A stretch of 64,000 bases of DNA from Pseudomonas sp. NBRC 111124 (GCF_001320245.1 NZ_BCBA01000106.1:1-64000), one strand, 5' to 3'; positions 1 through 8,962 are shown, numbered from the stretch's first letter. Notes: generated by a model not told the origin, from the letters alone. Translations and numbers: made by a program.

Positions 1-13
1 TTTACCCGCGAAT

Positions 14-30
14 GGAGGGCAAAGCCCTCC
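14..30. terminator. Possible terminator hairpin at left edge
   Basis: GGAGGGC-aaa-GCCCTCC forms a perfect 7-bp stem just past the stop of the aldo/keto reductase gene. There is no clear U-tract on either strand, so termination is only suggested. The first bases of the window resemble the end of a REP element. Confidence 0.35.
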
Positions 31-40
31 CCTTGCGCGA

Positions 41-1051
41 TCAGGCCATAGGCACTGGCGCTTCCTGGGCAATCAGCCCCAGTTCACGCAGCTCGGCCCA
101 GAACGCAGCCGGGATCACTGCGTTGAACGCCGCCAGGTCCTGGTCGGCATGCTGCGGCCGGGTCGCCCCCGGAATCACCGCCGCCACTGCCGGGTGCGCC
201 AGCGAGAACTGCAGCGCTGCGGCCTTGATATCCACGCCATGACGCGCTGCCACTTCGTTCAGGCGCTGCACACGAGCACGGATTTGCGGGCTGGCCTTTT
301 GGTACTCGTAGTGGTCACCACCGGCAATCACACCCGAGTTGTAAGGGCCGCCAACGACAATGCCGAGGCCTTGCGCCAGAGCACCCGGCATCACCCGCTG
401 CAAGGCACGCTCGTGATCCAGCAGGCTGTAGCGGCCAGCCAGCAGGAAGCCGTCCGGGCGCGCTTGCTCAAGATCCAGGGTCAATTCGATCGGCTCGACG
501 CGGTTGACGCCCAGGCCCCAGGCCTTGATCACCCCCTCTTCACGCAGGCGGCTGAGCACGCGGAAGGCACCGGTGCGGGCGATTTCGAACTGGCTCAGCC
601 ATTCGTCACCGTAGAAGTCCTGGGCGATGTCGTGAATCCAGACGATATCCAGGTGATCGGTGCCCATGCGCTTGAGCGTGTCTTCGATCGAGCGCAGGGT
701 GGCATCGGCGCTGTAGTCGTTGACGATGCGGTTACGGTTGCCATGCTCGAACAGCCCGCTCTTCTCGCCCAGCTCACGGGCAGCGGGGTCTTCCAGTTCG
801 TCGAGGATGACGCGGCCAACCTTGCTGCTCAGTACGTATTCGTTGCGAGGGCGCTGGGCCAGGGCTTTGCCCAGGCGGATTTCCGAGAGGCCGGCACCGT
901 AGAACGGCGCGGTATCGAAATAGCGCACGCCATTGTTCCAGGCAGCGTCCACCGAGGCTTGCACTTCGTCCTGTGGCACGTTGCGGAACATGTTGCCCAG
1001 TGGCGCGGTACCGAAGCCCAGCGGGTTGGCGATCAGGTCTTTCAGGTTCAT
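41..1051 (-). CDS. Aldo/keto reductase (aldose/pyridoxal dehydrogenase-like)
   Basis: A 336-residue cytosolic NAD(P)-dependent aldo/keto reductase with a full-length TIM barrel. The N-terminus has LGFGTAPLGNMF, then the catalytic Asp-Tyr stretch YFDTAPFYGAGLSE (about residues 44-57), and the C-terminal half has the cofactor-binding region VIPGATRP. The family resembles D-threo-aldose 1-dehydrogenase (L-fucose dehydrogenase) and pyridoxal 4-dehydrogenase. Sequence alone does not fix the substrate. The ATG is preceded by GGAGAAG at good spacing. It is divergent from a LysR gene 118 bp away, which probably controls it. Confidence 0.85.
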   Translation of the reverse strand: MNLKDLIANPLGFGTAPLGNMFRNVPQDEVQASVDAAWNNGVRYFDTAPFYGAGLSEIRLGKALAQRPRNEYVLSSKVGRVILDELEDPAARELGEKSGLFEHGNRNRIVNDYSADATLRSIEDTLKRMGTDHLDIVWIHDIAQDFYGDEWLSQFEIARTGAFRVLSRLREEGVIKAWGLGVNRVEPIELTLDLEQARPDGFLLAGRYSLLDHERALQRVMPGALAQGLGIVVGGPYNSGVIAGGDHYEYQKASPQIRARVQRLNEVAARHGVDIKAAALQFSLAHPAVAAVIPGATRPQHADQDLAAFNAVIPAAFWAELRELGLIAQEAPVPMA

Positions 1052-1169
1052 GGAATCTTCTCCAGTAAGGTGTGAAAGGTCGTCAGCCGACGACGTGAGC
1101 GCATCCTAGGCTTCCCAAGACAAGACCGTCCAAGTCATAATTCGACACAGTTAAGTCCCTGGAGGTCTC

Positions 1170-2093
1170 ATGCAGGATCTACGTCAGTTGCGCTACTTCG
1201 TGGCCGTCGCCGAATGCGAGAACGTCGGCCGGGCCGCCGAGCAGCTGCATATTTCTCAATCCCCCCTGAGCCGGCAGATCGCCCAGCTCGAAGACAACCT
1301 CGGCCTGGCGCTGTTCGAGCGGCGCAACCAGCGCCTGTACCTCACCAACGACGGGCGCACCTTCCTGGCCGAAGCGCGCGGCCTGCTCAAACATGCCGAA
1401 CGCCTGGAGTCGCTGGGCAAGCGCCTGGGCCGTGGCGAGGAAGGCGGCCTGTGCATCGGTTATGTCAACCACGCCATTCATGCCGGCGTGCTGCCCGGGG
1501 CGGTACGGGCGATCCGCGGTGAACGCCCGAACATTCACATTGCGCTGTACAACATGACCCCGGGCGAGCAGTTCGAAGGCTTGCGCCAGCGCAGCCTGGA
1601 CATCGCCCTGGTCTGCGAGCCGCCACCGAAAAACGACCCCGACCTGCGCAGCCAGCCGGTACTCGATGACCCGATGCTGTTGGCCATCCCCGCCGTGCAT
1701 CCCTTGGCCAGCAAGGCCGAACTGACGCCGGCCGACTTGCATGAACAGGAATGGATCATTACCGGCGGCCAGCCCGACCAGGTCAACAAGCGCGACGATT
1801 TCATCGCCCGCTGCGGCGATGCCGGCTTCACCCCGCGCCTGTCGCTGGAGGCCACCGACCCGCTGAGCGTACTTGGCCTGGTGTCCGCCGGCCTGGGCCT
1901 GGCCATGGTGCAGAGCAGCTTGTCGGCCAGCGTCGGGCCAAGCGTGGTGCTGCGCCAGCTGGACTGGTTCCAGCCTTGTGTGCAGCTGTGGGCGGCCTGG
2001 CACCAGGTGGACCTGCGGCCAATCGTGGGGATCTTCCGCGAGCGGGTACTGGCCCTGGCTGATCAAACACCTGATCAGTCGATACAGGTCTGA
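1170..2093 (+). CDS. LysR-family transcriptional regulator
   Basis: 307 residues. The N-terminal winged helix-turn-helix (about 1-60) carries the typical AAEQLHISQSPLSRQIAQLE segment, followed by the type 2 periplasmic-binding-like effector domain (about 90-295). The ATG has GGAGG directly upstream. The gene lies between a divergent aldo/keto reductase and a co-directional SDR-SRPBCC pair, so it may regulate both sides. The motif TAATTCGAC occurs at 1138-1146 and, inverted, at 2099-2107, which would fit binding on both flanks. The effector is unknown. Confidence 0.88.
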   Translation: MQDLRQLRYFVAVAECENVGRAAEQLHISQSPLSRQIAQLEDNLGLALFERRNQRLYLTNDGRTFLAEARGLLKHAERLESLGKRLGRGEEGGLCIGYVNHAIHAGVLPGAVRAIRGERPNIHIALYNMTPGEQFEGLRQRSLDIALVCEPPPKNDPDLRSQPVLDDPMLLAIPAVHPLASKAELTPADLHEQEWIITGGQPDQVNKRDDFIARCGDAGFTPRLSLEATDPLSVLGLVSAGLGLAMVQSSLSASVGPSVVLRQLDWFQPCVQLWAAWHQVDLRPIVGIFRERVLALADQTPDQSIQV

Positions 2094-2179
2094 ACTCAGT
2101 CGAATTACGTCTTTTACAGTCTTACGACGCATCACTAGCATGGCTCCCATCGATGCAACTCACCCACAGGAGCCATTCC

Positions 2180-2977
2180 ATGAACATCGACCTCGGCGGA
2201 CGCACCGCCATCATCAGCGGCTCGACCGGCGGTATTGGTCTGGCCATCGCCCGCGGCCTGGCCCGCGCCCATGCCGACGTGGTCATCGCCGGCCGTAGTC
2301 AGAAGTCGCTCGACGCCGCTCTGGCGGAACTGCGCACCCAGGGCGGCCGTGGCCAGGTACACGGCGTGGTCGCCGACCTGGGCACCGCCGAAGGTGCCGA
2401 AACCCTCTTCGCCGCCCACCCGCAGGCCGACATCCTGGTCAACAACCTGGGTATCTACGACGACGTCGACTTCTTCGACGTGCCCGACGGCGAATGGGAG
2501 CGCTTCTACGACGTCAACGTGTTGTCTGGCGTGCGCTTGGCTCGTCACTATGCTCCAGGCATGGTTGCCAAGGGTTGGGGGCGGATCTTGTTCATCTCTT
2601 CCGAATCGGGCATCGCCATCCCCGCCGACATGATCAACTACGGCGTCACCAAGGCCGCCAACCTGGCTGTATCCCATGGTCTTGCCAAACGCCTGGCCGG
2701 CACCGGGGTAACGGTCAATGCCGTATTGCCAGGCCCGACCCTGACCGACGGCGTCGCTGCACTGGTGGCCGATGCCGCCAAGGCCTCCGGGCGCAGCGTC
2801 CGTGAAGAGGCCGACAACTTCGTGCGCACTGCCCGGCCAAGTTCGATTATCCAGCGCGCCGCCGAGGTCGACGAAGTCGCCCACCTGGCGGTGTACCTGG
2901 CCTCCCCTTACTCCTCCGCCACCACCGGCGCGGCCCTGCGGGTCGACGGCGGTGTGGTCGACAGCCTCGCTATCTGA
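2180..2977 (+). CDS. Short-chain dehydrogenase/reductase
   Basis: A 265-residue classical SDR. The Rossmann motif SGSTGGIGLAIA lies near residue 12, NNLG near 88, and the catalytic Ser plus YxxxK (YGVTK) near 145-160. The start at 2180 is preferred over an upstream in-frame codon because AGGAG lies 7 bases before it. NAD(P)-linked alcohol or ketone oxidoreduction is expected; the substrate is unknown. It is followed after 21 bp by an SRPBCC gene and a hairpin terminator, so the two probably form one transcript next to the LysR gene. Confidence 0.88.
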   Translation: MNIDLGGRTAIISGSTGGIGLAIARGLARAHADVVIAGRSQKSLDAALAELRTQGGRGQVHGVVADLGTAEGAETLFAAHPQADILVNNLGIYDDVDFFDVPDGEWERFYDVNVLSGVRLARHYAPGMVAKGWGRILFISSESGIAIPADMINYGVTKAANLAVSHGLAKRLAGTGVTVNAVLPGPTLTDGVAALVADAAKASGRSVREEADNFVRTARPSSIIQRAAEVDEVAHLAVYLASPYSSATTGAALRVDGGVVDSLAI

Positions 2978-2998
2978 ATTCAACTGGAGATTTACACC

Positions 2999-3406
2999 AT
3001 GGCAACTGCCTACGCTTCCCTGCAAACCCAACATAGCCCTGACCACGTCTGGGCACTGATCGGCGGCTTCGACAGCCTGCCCGACTGGCTGCCGTTCATT
3101 CCTGAAAGCCTGTCCAGCGAAGGCGGCCGCGTGCGCTCGCTGAAAGACCCGGACGGCAACAGCATCGTCGAGCGCCTGATGGCCTTTGATGAGCAGCAGC
3201 GCAGCTACAGCTACGCGATTCTCACCAGCCCGTTCCCGGTGACTGGCTACCTGTCGACCCTGCGGGTCAAGGCCGACGGCCAGGGCAGCCTGATCGAATG
3301 GTTCGGCGAGTTCACCCCGGCCGGGGTCAGCGATGCCGAGGCACAAGCGCTGTTCAAGGGCATCTATGAAGGTGGCCTGGAAGCCTTGGCTAAAACCCTG
3401 GGCTGA
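2999..3406 (+). CDS. SRPBCC (START/polyketide-cyclase-like) family protein
   Basis: A 135-residue small single-domain protein beginning ATAYASLQTQHSPDHVWALI, the usual opening of the Bet v1/SRPBCC fold, with FDSLPDWLPF after it. The family binds hydrophobic ligands in a deep pocket; some members are cyclases and many have no assigned activity. It lies 21 bp after the SDR and before a terminator, so it is probably co-transcribed and may work on the same small molecule. No catalytic assignment is made. Confidence 0.8.
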   Translation: MATAYASLQTQHSPDHVWALIGGFDSLPDWLPFIPESLSSEGGRVRSLKDPDGNSIVERLMAFDEQQRSYSYAILTSPFPVTGYLSTLRVKADGQGSLIEWFGEFTPAGVSDAEAQALFKGIYEGGLEALAKTLG

Positions 3407-3413
3407 GTGATCG

Positions 3414-3440
3414 GGGGCTGCTTTGCAGCCCCGCTTTTGT
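3414..3440 (+). terminator. Rho-independent terminator after SDR-SRPBCC
   Basis: GGGGCTGC-ttt-GCAGCCCC is an 8-bp GC stem with a 3-base loop followed by GCTTTTGT. It closes the transcript that carries the SDR and SRPBCC genes. Confidence 0.75.
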
Positions 3441-3535
3441 CTCACGGTCAAAACACCTTGTCCTGCTCCAACCTGTTTCCCCCGCCCGATACCCGCTAGC
3501 CTCCCGCCCACACCCGTCTGACAAGGACCCGCAGC

Positions 3536-4520
3536 ATGCCAACCCATCATCAAGCCTGGGCCTGGACCCCGGACGCCGGCCTCGACGGTCTGCAACTCAT
3601 GCAAAAGCCCCTCCCTGAACCCGGCCCCGGCGAAGTGCTGGTCGCCAACCGCGCCATTGCCCTCAACCCGGTGGACTGGAAGATCTGCGAATGGGGCCAC
3701 CCGGCCTGGCAGCAAGGCACCGTGCCCGGTGTCGATGGTGCCGGCGTGGTCATCGCCGCGGGCGCTGGCGTGGATCTGCCACTGGGCACCCGCGTCGCCT
3801 ATCATCAGTCGCTGGCCCGTGACGGCAGCTTCGCCGAACACTGCCTGCTCGATGCCAGCCTGGTCATGCACATCCCCGCCCAGTTGGACGACAGTGCCGC
3901 CGCTGCCGTGCCCTGCCCCGCCCTCACCGCCTGGCAGGCGCTGGCCAAGGTGCCGGACGGCGCCAGCCGCGATGTGCTGGTAATTGGCGCCGGCGGCGCA
4001 GTGGGCTTCTACCTGGCGCAGCTGGCGGCACAACGCGGCCTGCGCGTCTGGGCCACCGCGGGCCAACGCCACCACGTGGTACTCAAGGCATTTGGCGTAG
4101 CGGGTGTGTTCGACTACCACGACGGCGACTGGCAGGCCCAATTGCAGGCTGCCCTCGGCGAGCGCCCGTTACATGCCCTGTTCGACACGGTCAGCGGTGC
4201 TCACGCGGGCAGCCTGGCCCATCTGCTCGGCTACAACGGCCACCTGGTGTGCATCCAGGACCGCCAGGAGACTGCCCCACTGGATGCCTTCAGTACGGCA
4301 ATCTCGCTGCATGAAGTGGCGCTACAGCATTCACGCCCATGGCCGCTTGCAGGATCGCCAGGCTCTGCGCGTGGCCGGTGAACAGCTACTGCAGGCCGTC
4401 GCCGATGGCCGTCTGGTTGCACCGCAGCGCCGCGAGTTTGCCTTTGAGGCGTTGCCCGAGGCCTTGCGGGCGCTGAAAGATGGTCGGCTCGGCGGTAAAT
4501 GGGTTACTCGGCTGGATTGA
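3536..4520 (+). pseudogene. Zinc-type alcohol dehydrogenase/quinone oxidoreductase, frameshifted
   Basis: The MDR-superfamily reading frame opens at 3536 (THHQAWAWTPDAGLDG) and carries the GroES-like domain and the nucleotide-binding motif VIGAGGAVGFYLAQLA. Around 4315-4330 homology leaves this frame (which then stops at 4381) and continues one frame over as SIHAHGRLQDRQALRVAGEQ to a stop at 4520. A 1-base insertion or 2-base deletion in the stretch gcgctacagc explains this. Joined, the product would be about 327 residues, normal for NADPH:quinone reductases. It is either a recent pseudogene or a sequencing error. Confidence 0.75.
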
Positions 4521-4554
4521 GTTGTTTTTCGGGATGCCTGCCTTGAGTACTCTG

Positions 4555-4597
4555 GCGCCTATCAGATCGCGCGGGCGGCGCTCGATCTGATAGGCGC
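4555..4597. repeat. 15-bp perfect inverted repeat
   Basis: The arms GCGCCTATCAGATCG (4555-4569) and its exact complement (4583-4597) flank a 13-base GC-rich loop. There is no T-run, so it is not a classical terminator. It lies between the frameshifted reductase and the WYL regulator. Confidence 0.7.
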
Positions 4598-4731
4598 TGA
4601 AGGTGTTGCGGCGAGCAACAGCCAGCCGTAACCAAACTTGGATCCCATCCTCCGAAGGAGTATGCTATCGCAATAGCTATATGCCATCACTCAGGTGCAC
4701 CTCGTACCTGGCCTTCAAGGATGAAGCTTCC

Positions 4732-5274
4732 GTGCCCAGCCACCCGACCCGCCACACCATCGCCCGACAATGGCAGCTCCTGAAACTGTTGCCCGACCGC
4801 CATCCCGGGATGAGCTCCACACAATTGCAGGGCGCACTGGCCAAAGCCGGCCACAAAACCAGCAAACGTACCGTCGAGCGCGACCTCAATGAGTTGGCGA
4901 CGCTGTTCCCGCTGCACTGCAACAGCAAAGGCATGCCCTACGGCTGGTACTGGCAGCCGGGCCTGAGCCTAGGCCAGGCCGAGCAGTTGCAGCCCGATGC
5001 GCTCTCCCCCTCGCAACAGATCGAACTGCACGCCTGGGTCGACGATGGCCTGGCCCGTCGCCTGGAAGACCAGCCGCTGTCCGAGGACATGCGCCTGGCG
5101 CCCCACGACAACGGCGGCGCGATGCTCGCGGCGACCGTCGAAGACAGCCGTGCGTTGATGGGCTGGCTGCTGTCCCAGGCCGGCTCGATCCGTGTCAAGG
5201 CGCCGGAAACGCTGCGCGTGTCGATGGTCGAACAGCTGCGCCAGAGCCTGGCCCTTAACGACGACGGTTATTGA
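4732..5274 (+). CDS. HTH/WYL-type transcriptional regulator
   Basis: About 180 residues. The N-terminal winged helix has the segment SSTQLQGALAKAGHKTSKRT followed by VERDLNEL, typical of YafY/WYL-family regulators, with a short C-terminal part resembling a WYL domain. The GTG at 4732 is preferred because the protein begins in the family with PSHPTRHTIARQWQLL and AAGGA lies 10 bases upstream. Longer in-frame starts (4603, 4681) add residues with no family look. The ligand and targets are unknown. The upstream region has a short dyad (GCTAT-cgca-ATAGC) near 4665-4678. Confidence 0.75.
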   Translation: MPSHPTRHTIARQWQLLKLLPDRHPGMSSTQLQGALAKAGHKTSKRTVERDLNELATLFPLHCNSKGMPYGWYWQPGLSLGQAEQLQPDALSPSQQIELHAWVDDGLARRLEDQPLSEDMRLAPHDNGGAMLAATVEDSRALMGWLLSQAGSIRVKAPETLRVSMVEQLRQSLALNDDGY

Positions 5275-5372
5275 CCGGCAGGCAAAAGTCATTGTCCCCC
5301 CGGCCGCTTTTTCCCCACGGCGGCCCTGCCCAGAATGCACTCCTGACAACGCTTCACCTTCAGGAGAATTCA

Positions 5373-6308
5373 ATGAAACGCTTCAAACCTCTGCTACTCG
5401 CCGTTGCCCTGGCGACCACTGCCCAGGCCACCCTGGCCGCCGACTGGCAGACTTCGCCCTACGGCAAAAACGACGAAATCGGCGCGGCCAACCTGCTCAC
5501 CCCAGACGTGGTGAAACAGGCCGTGGGCCTGGTCAAGACCGGCAAGACCTACCCGCTGGCCGTGCCGGTCAGCAAAGACCTGCCGGCCTTCCGCCACCGC
5601 AGCTTCCACCTTTACAACATCCAGCCTGGTGAACAGGCCGGCCAGTCCCTGGGCCGCAACAAGTTCACCTTCAATGACGAGCTGGTCAACGGCTGGACCG
5701 GCGTCGGCACGCAGCTCAACGGCATCGGCCATATTGGGATCGATAACGTCTACTACAACGGCAACAAGGCGGCTGATTTCGTCACCGTCGAAGGCGTGAC
5801 CAAGCTGGGCGTGGAAAAAGTGCCGCCGATGGTCACCCGCGGCGTGGTGCTGGATATGACCGCCCACTATGGCAAGGCCATCGTCCCCGGCGGTACTGCA
5901 TTCAGCGTCGACGACATCAAGGCGGTGCTCAAGCAAGAGGGCATCACCCTGCGCAAGGGCGATGTGGTGCTGTTCAATACCGGCTGGCTGGAGTTGATCG
6001 GCAAGGACAACCAGCAGTTCCTCGCCACCGAACCGGGCATCGACCTGGCGGCCGCCGAGTGGCTGGCAGATCAGGGCATCGTCGCCTTCGGCGGGGATAC
6101 CTGGGCTTCGGAGGTGTACCCGAACCCGACCGGCGAAGAGTTTCCGGTCAACCAGTTCATGCTGGCCAAGCGCGGGATCTATAACCTGGAGCTGATCGAC
6201 ACCCGTGCGCTGGTGAAAGACAAGGCCTTCGAGTTCCTGTTCGTGCTGGGGCAGCCGCTGTACAAGGGCTCGACCCAAGTCAACATCAACCCGGTGGCTA
6301 TCCACTGA
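5373..6308 (+). CDS. Secreted cyclase-family protein (kynurenine formamidase-like)
   Basis: 311 residues with a cleavable signal peptide (KRFKPLLLAVALATTAQATLA, cut near residue 24), so periplasmic. The mature part matches the large-cyclase family (PF04199), metal-dependent hydrolases related to kynurenine formamidase. GIGHIGIDNVYY sits where the family has its histidine-rich metal motif, and GDVVLFNTGW and the late FGGDTW segment are also conserved. GGAG lies 9 bases before the ATG. The substrate is unknown; formamidase activity on tryptophan intermediates is not supported by the neighbours. Confidence 0.78.
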   Translation: MKRFKPLLLAVALATTAQATLAADWQTSPYGKNDEIGAANLLTPDVVKQAVGLVKTGKTYPLAVPVSKDLPAFRHRSFHLYNIQPGEQAGQSLGRNKFTFNDELVNGWTGVGTQLNGIGHIGIDNVYYNGNKAADFVTVEGVTKLGVEKVPPMVTRGVVLDMTAHYGKAIVPGGTAFSVDDIKAVLKQEGITLRKGDVVLFNTGWLELIGKDNQQFLATEPGIDLAAAEWLADQGIVAFGGDTWASEVYPNPTGEEFPVNQFMLAKRGIYNLELIDTRALVKDKAFEFLFVLGQPLYKGSTQVNINPVAIH

Positions 6309-6382
6309 CTCAGCACTGCGAAATCTCATACAGCATGAGCCGATTAGCCTTGCTGTGAGGTTTCTACCGCATGACTAGCATC

Positions 6383-6408
6383 GGCACTCCCTTGATCAAG
6401 CGAGTGCC
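6383..6408. promoter_or_regulatory. 26-bp palindrome abutting the catalase start
   Basis: GGCACTC-c-CTTGATCAAG-c-GAGTGCC is symmetric except for the two single C positions, and ends 6 bases before the catalase ATG. It covers the probable ribosome-binding region (GAGTG), so it could be an operator or an RNA hairpin that limits translation. Confidence 0.5.
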
Positions 6409-6414
6409 ATTGCC

Positions 6415-7944
6415 ATGCTTTTGTCCCGCCCCAACTGCCCTGCGTTGACGCTGCTGTGCGTGACTCTGCTTGCCAGCCCTGCGCTGCTGGCCATGCCACT
6501 GACCCGCGACAACGGCGCGGCAGTCGGCGATAACGAGCACTCCCAGACCGCCGGCGCCAGTGGCCCGACCCTGCTGCAGGATGTGCAGCTGATCCAGAAA
6601 CTGCAGCGCTTTGACCGCGAGCGCATCCCTGAGCGCGTGGTTCATGCCCGCGGCACAGGCGCCCATGGCGAGTTCACCGCGTCCGAAGACCTGTCCGCGC
6701 TGACCTCGGCGCCGCTGTTCACCCCCGGCGAAAAAACCCCGGTTTTCGTGCGCTTCTCGTCGGTCGTGCATGGCCAGCACTCGCCGGAAACCCTGCGCGA
6801 CCCGCGAGGCTTTGCCACCCGCTTCTACACCACTACCGGCAACTGGGACCTGGTTGGCAACAACTTCCCCACCTTCTTCATCCGCGACGCCATCAAGTTC
6901 CCGGACATGGTCCACGCCTTCAAGCCCGACCCTCGCAGCAACCTGGGCAACGATGCCCGGCGCTTCGACCTGCTCTCGCACATGCCGGAGGCCACCCGCA
7001 CCCTGACCCTGCTGTACTCCAATGAAGGCACACCCAAAAGCTATCGGCACATGGATGGCAACAGCGTGCACGCTTACAAGTTCATCAACGCCAAAGGTGA
7101 ACCCACCTACGTGAAGTTCCGCTGGAAGAGCCTGCAGGGCCAGGAAAACCTCGACCCCAAGGCTGTCGAACAAATCCAGGGCAAAAGCTTCAGCCACATG
7201 ACCGAGGACCTGGTCAGCGCCATTGCCCGTGGCGACTATCCCAAGTGGGACCTCTATATCCAGACCCTGCGCCCTGAACAGCTGGCAGATTTCGACTTCG
7301 ATCCGCTGGACGCCACCAAGGTCTGGCCTGATGTACCGGAGCGCCGGGTCGGGCAGATGGTGCTCAAGCGCAATGTCGGCAACTTCTTCCAGGAAACCGA
7401 ACAGGTCGCCCTGGCCCCGTCAAACCTGATCAAGGGTATCGAACCCTCCGAGGACCGCCTGCTGCAAGGCCGGCTGTTCTCCTATGCCGACACCCAGGTG
7501 TACCGGGTTGGCGCCAACGCCGGCAGCCTGCCGATCAACCAGCCGCGGGCAGCCGTCAATAATGGCAACCAGGACGGTGCACTCAACCCCAACCGCAGCC
7601 GCGACATGGTCAATTACCAGCCCAGCCGCCTGCAGCCGCGCAGCACCAACGATTCGGCTCGCTACAGCCAGCTGGCCTTGAGCGGCACGACGCAGCAACA
7701 GGGCATCACCCGGGAGCAGAACTTCAAGCAGGCCGGCGACCTTTACCGCGCTTACTCGAAAAGCGAGCAGCGCGACCTGGTCAACAGCTTTGGCCAATCG
7801 CTGGCGGTTGCCGATGAGCAGAGCAAGCACATCATCCTGTCGTTCCTGTACAAGGCCGATGCCGAGTATGGTGCGAGGGTGACAAAAATTGCTGCAGGTG
7901 ACCTGAAGCGGGTCAAGGCACTGGCAGCCGACCTGCAGGATTAG
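6415..7944 (+). CDS. katB: Periplasmic monofunctional catalase (KatB-like)
   Basis: A 509-residue clade-3-type small-subunit haem catalase. The signal peptide (about 1-26, ending SPALLA) sends it to the periplasm, as in Pseudomonas KatB. The catalytic His lies in ERVVHARGTGAHG, the distal Asn in LVGNNFPTFF and the proximal haem-ligating Tyr in RLFSYADTQVYR. It decomposes hydrogen peroxide. It is preceded by a 26-bp palindrome and converges with an AraC-family gene whose 3' end overlaps its own by 32 bp. No OxyR site could be assigned by eye. Confidence 0.9.
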   Translation: MLLSRPNCPALTLLCVTLLASPALLAMPLTRDNGAAVGDNEHSQTAGASGPTLLQDVQLIQKLQRFDRERIPERVVHARGTGAHGEFTASEDLSALTSAPLFTPGEKTPVFVRFSSVVHGQHSPETLRDPRGFATRFYTTTGNWDLVGNNFPTFFIRDAIKFPDMVHAFKPDPRSNLGNDARRFDLLSHMPEATRTLTLLYSNEGTPKSYRHMDGNSVHAYKFINAKGEPTYVKFRWKSLQGQENLDPKAVEQIQGKSFSHMTEDLVSAIARGDYPKWDLYIQTLRPEQLADFDFDPLDATKVWPDVPERRVGQMVLKRNVGNFFQETEQVALAPSNLIKGIEPSEDRLLQGRLFSYADTQVYRVGANAGSLPINQPRAAVNNGNQDGALNPNRSRDMVNYQPSRLQPRSTNDSARYSQLALSGTTQQQGITREQNFKQAGDLYRAYSKSEQRDLVNSFGQSLAVADEQSKHIILSFLYKADAEYGARVTKIAAGDLKRVKALAADLQD

Positions 7945-8962
7945 GAATGGCCAACCTGGCCCGGTAGCTACCCGGGCTCTGCCCCGTCCATTTCTTGAAC
8001 GCCCGGTGAAATGCACTGGGTTCCTGGAAGCCGGCCTGCTCGGCAATCTCGGCGATGCTCAGTGTGCCTTCGCGCAAGCGCTCGAAGGCCATCGCCCGGC
8101 GCACTTCATCCTTGATCTGCTGGTACGACCGGCCTTCGCGCTCCAGCTGGCGGCGGAAGGTGCTGGCACTGATACCTTGCTGCCCGGCCATGGCCGCCAA
8201 GGTCGGCCATTGCCCATAATGGCGTGCGCGCAGATGGCGATAGACCTCGGCAACCCTACCGTTCTGATTGCGAAAACGGATCACCAGCCCCTGCGGCGCG
8301 CTACGCAGGAAGGTCTTCAGGCCCGCCAGGTCCTGCACCACGGGCAGGCGCAACCAGGCACTGTCGAACTCGACCTCGGTGCGCCCGCTGCCCAGGCGCA
8401 GGTCCGGCCCCCACAGCAGCGCATCGTCGTCCTGGGCCGGGCGTGCCACCGCCAGTTCCGTGCGATCGATGGCGATGCGCCGCCCGGCCAGCCAGCACAG
8501 CAGGCCGATCATCAGCACCAGGTAGGTTTCCTCGGCATACACCCGGGTAAGCGGGTCGGCGATTGCCGACTGCACGCTGATCACCGCACGCCCGCCGCGC
8601 AGCGTCAGGCTGCCGCGCAGGTCGCGCAGGAACAGGGCGAAACTGCCCATGCATTGGCGCAGGGCCTTTTCCAGGTTCGGTTCCTGGATCAAGCCACGGC
8701 AGATCAGGGCAAAGCTGCCCAGCGGCATGCCATGGCTGTCGAGGCGGAAGAACTCGTCGCCCAGCAACTCGATCAGCTCCAGCCACAGGCGGGCAAAAGC
8801 CTTGGCCGGCACCCGCGCCTGCGGCTGGTCGAGTACGGCCGGGTCGATGCCCACATCACGCAGCCGTGCCTCCAGCACCTCGGGCTGCTCGCGCAGGGCA
8901 TGCAGCATGGCATTGAGAAAGTACACCGCGACCGAATCGCTATCGCGCATGGCGGAATTCAC
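7913..8962 (-). CDS. AraC-family transcriptional regulator
   Basis: 349 residues. The N-terminal arabinose-binding-like domain (PF12625 type; SDSVAVYFLNAMLHALREQP onwards) is followed by a C-terminal double helix-turn-helix (about 245-340), with ISASTFRRQLEREG and EIAEQAGFQEPSAFHRAFKK. Such proteins usually control a neighbouring lipid or acyl-CoA locus. It is divergent from the thiolase gene 156 bp away, which is its most likely target. An alternative start 12 bases downstream (MRDSD) is possible. The last 32 bp overlap the catalase gene. Confidence 0.87.
   Translation of the reverse strand: MNSAMRDSDSVAVYFLNAMLHALREQPEVLEARLRDVGIDPAVLDQPQARVPAKAFARLWLELIELLGDEFFRLDSHGMPLGSFALICRGLIQEPNLEKALRQCMGSFALFLRDLRGSLTLRGGRAVISVQSAIADPLTRVYAEETYLVLMIGLLCWLAGRRIAIDRTELAVARPAQDDDALLWGPDLRLGSGRTEVEFDSAWLRLPVVQDLAGLKTFLRSAPQGLVIRFRNQNGRVAEVYRHLRARHYGQWPTLAAMAGQQGISASTFRRQLEREGRSYQQIKDEVRRAMAFERLREGTLSIAEIAEQAGFQEPSAFHRAFKKWTGQSPGSYRARLAIPNPAGRLPVP

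Noticed and set aside
2135..4141. Very long open frame on the minus strand opposite the SDR, SRPBCC and reductase genes
   Set aside because: It is antisense to well-recognised genes and has no domain; high-GC codon bias produces such frames.
4603..4731. Upstream extension of the WYL-regulator reading frame
   Set aside because: It contains a promoter-like AT-rich stretch and a dyad, with no family similarity before the GTG at 4732.
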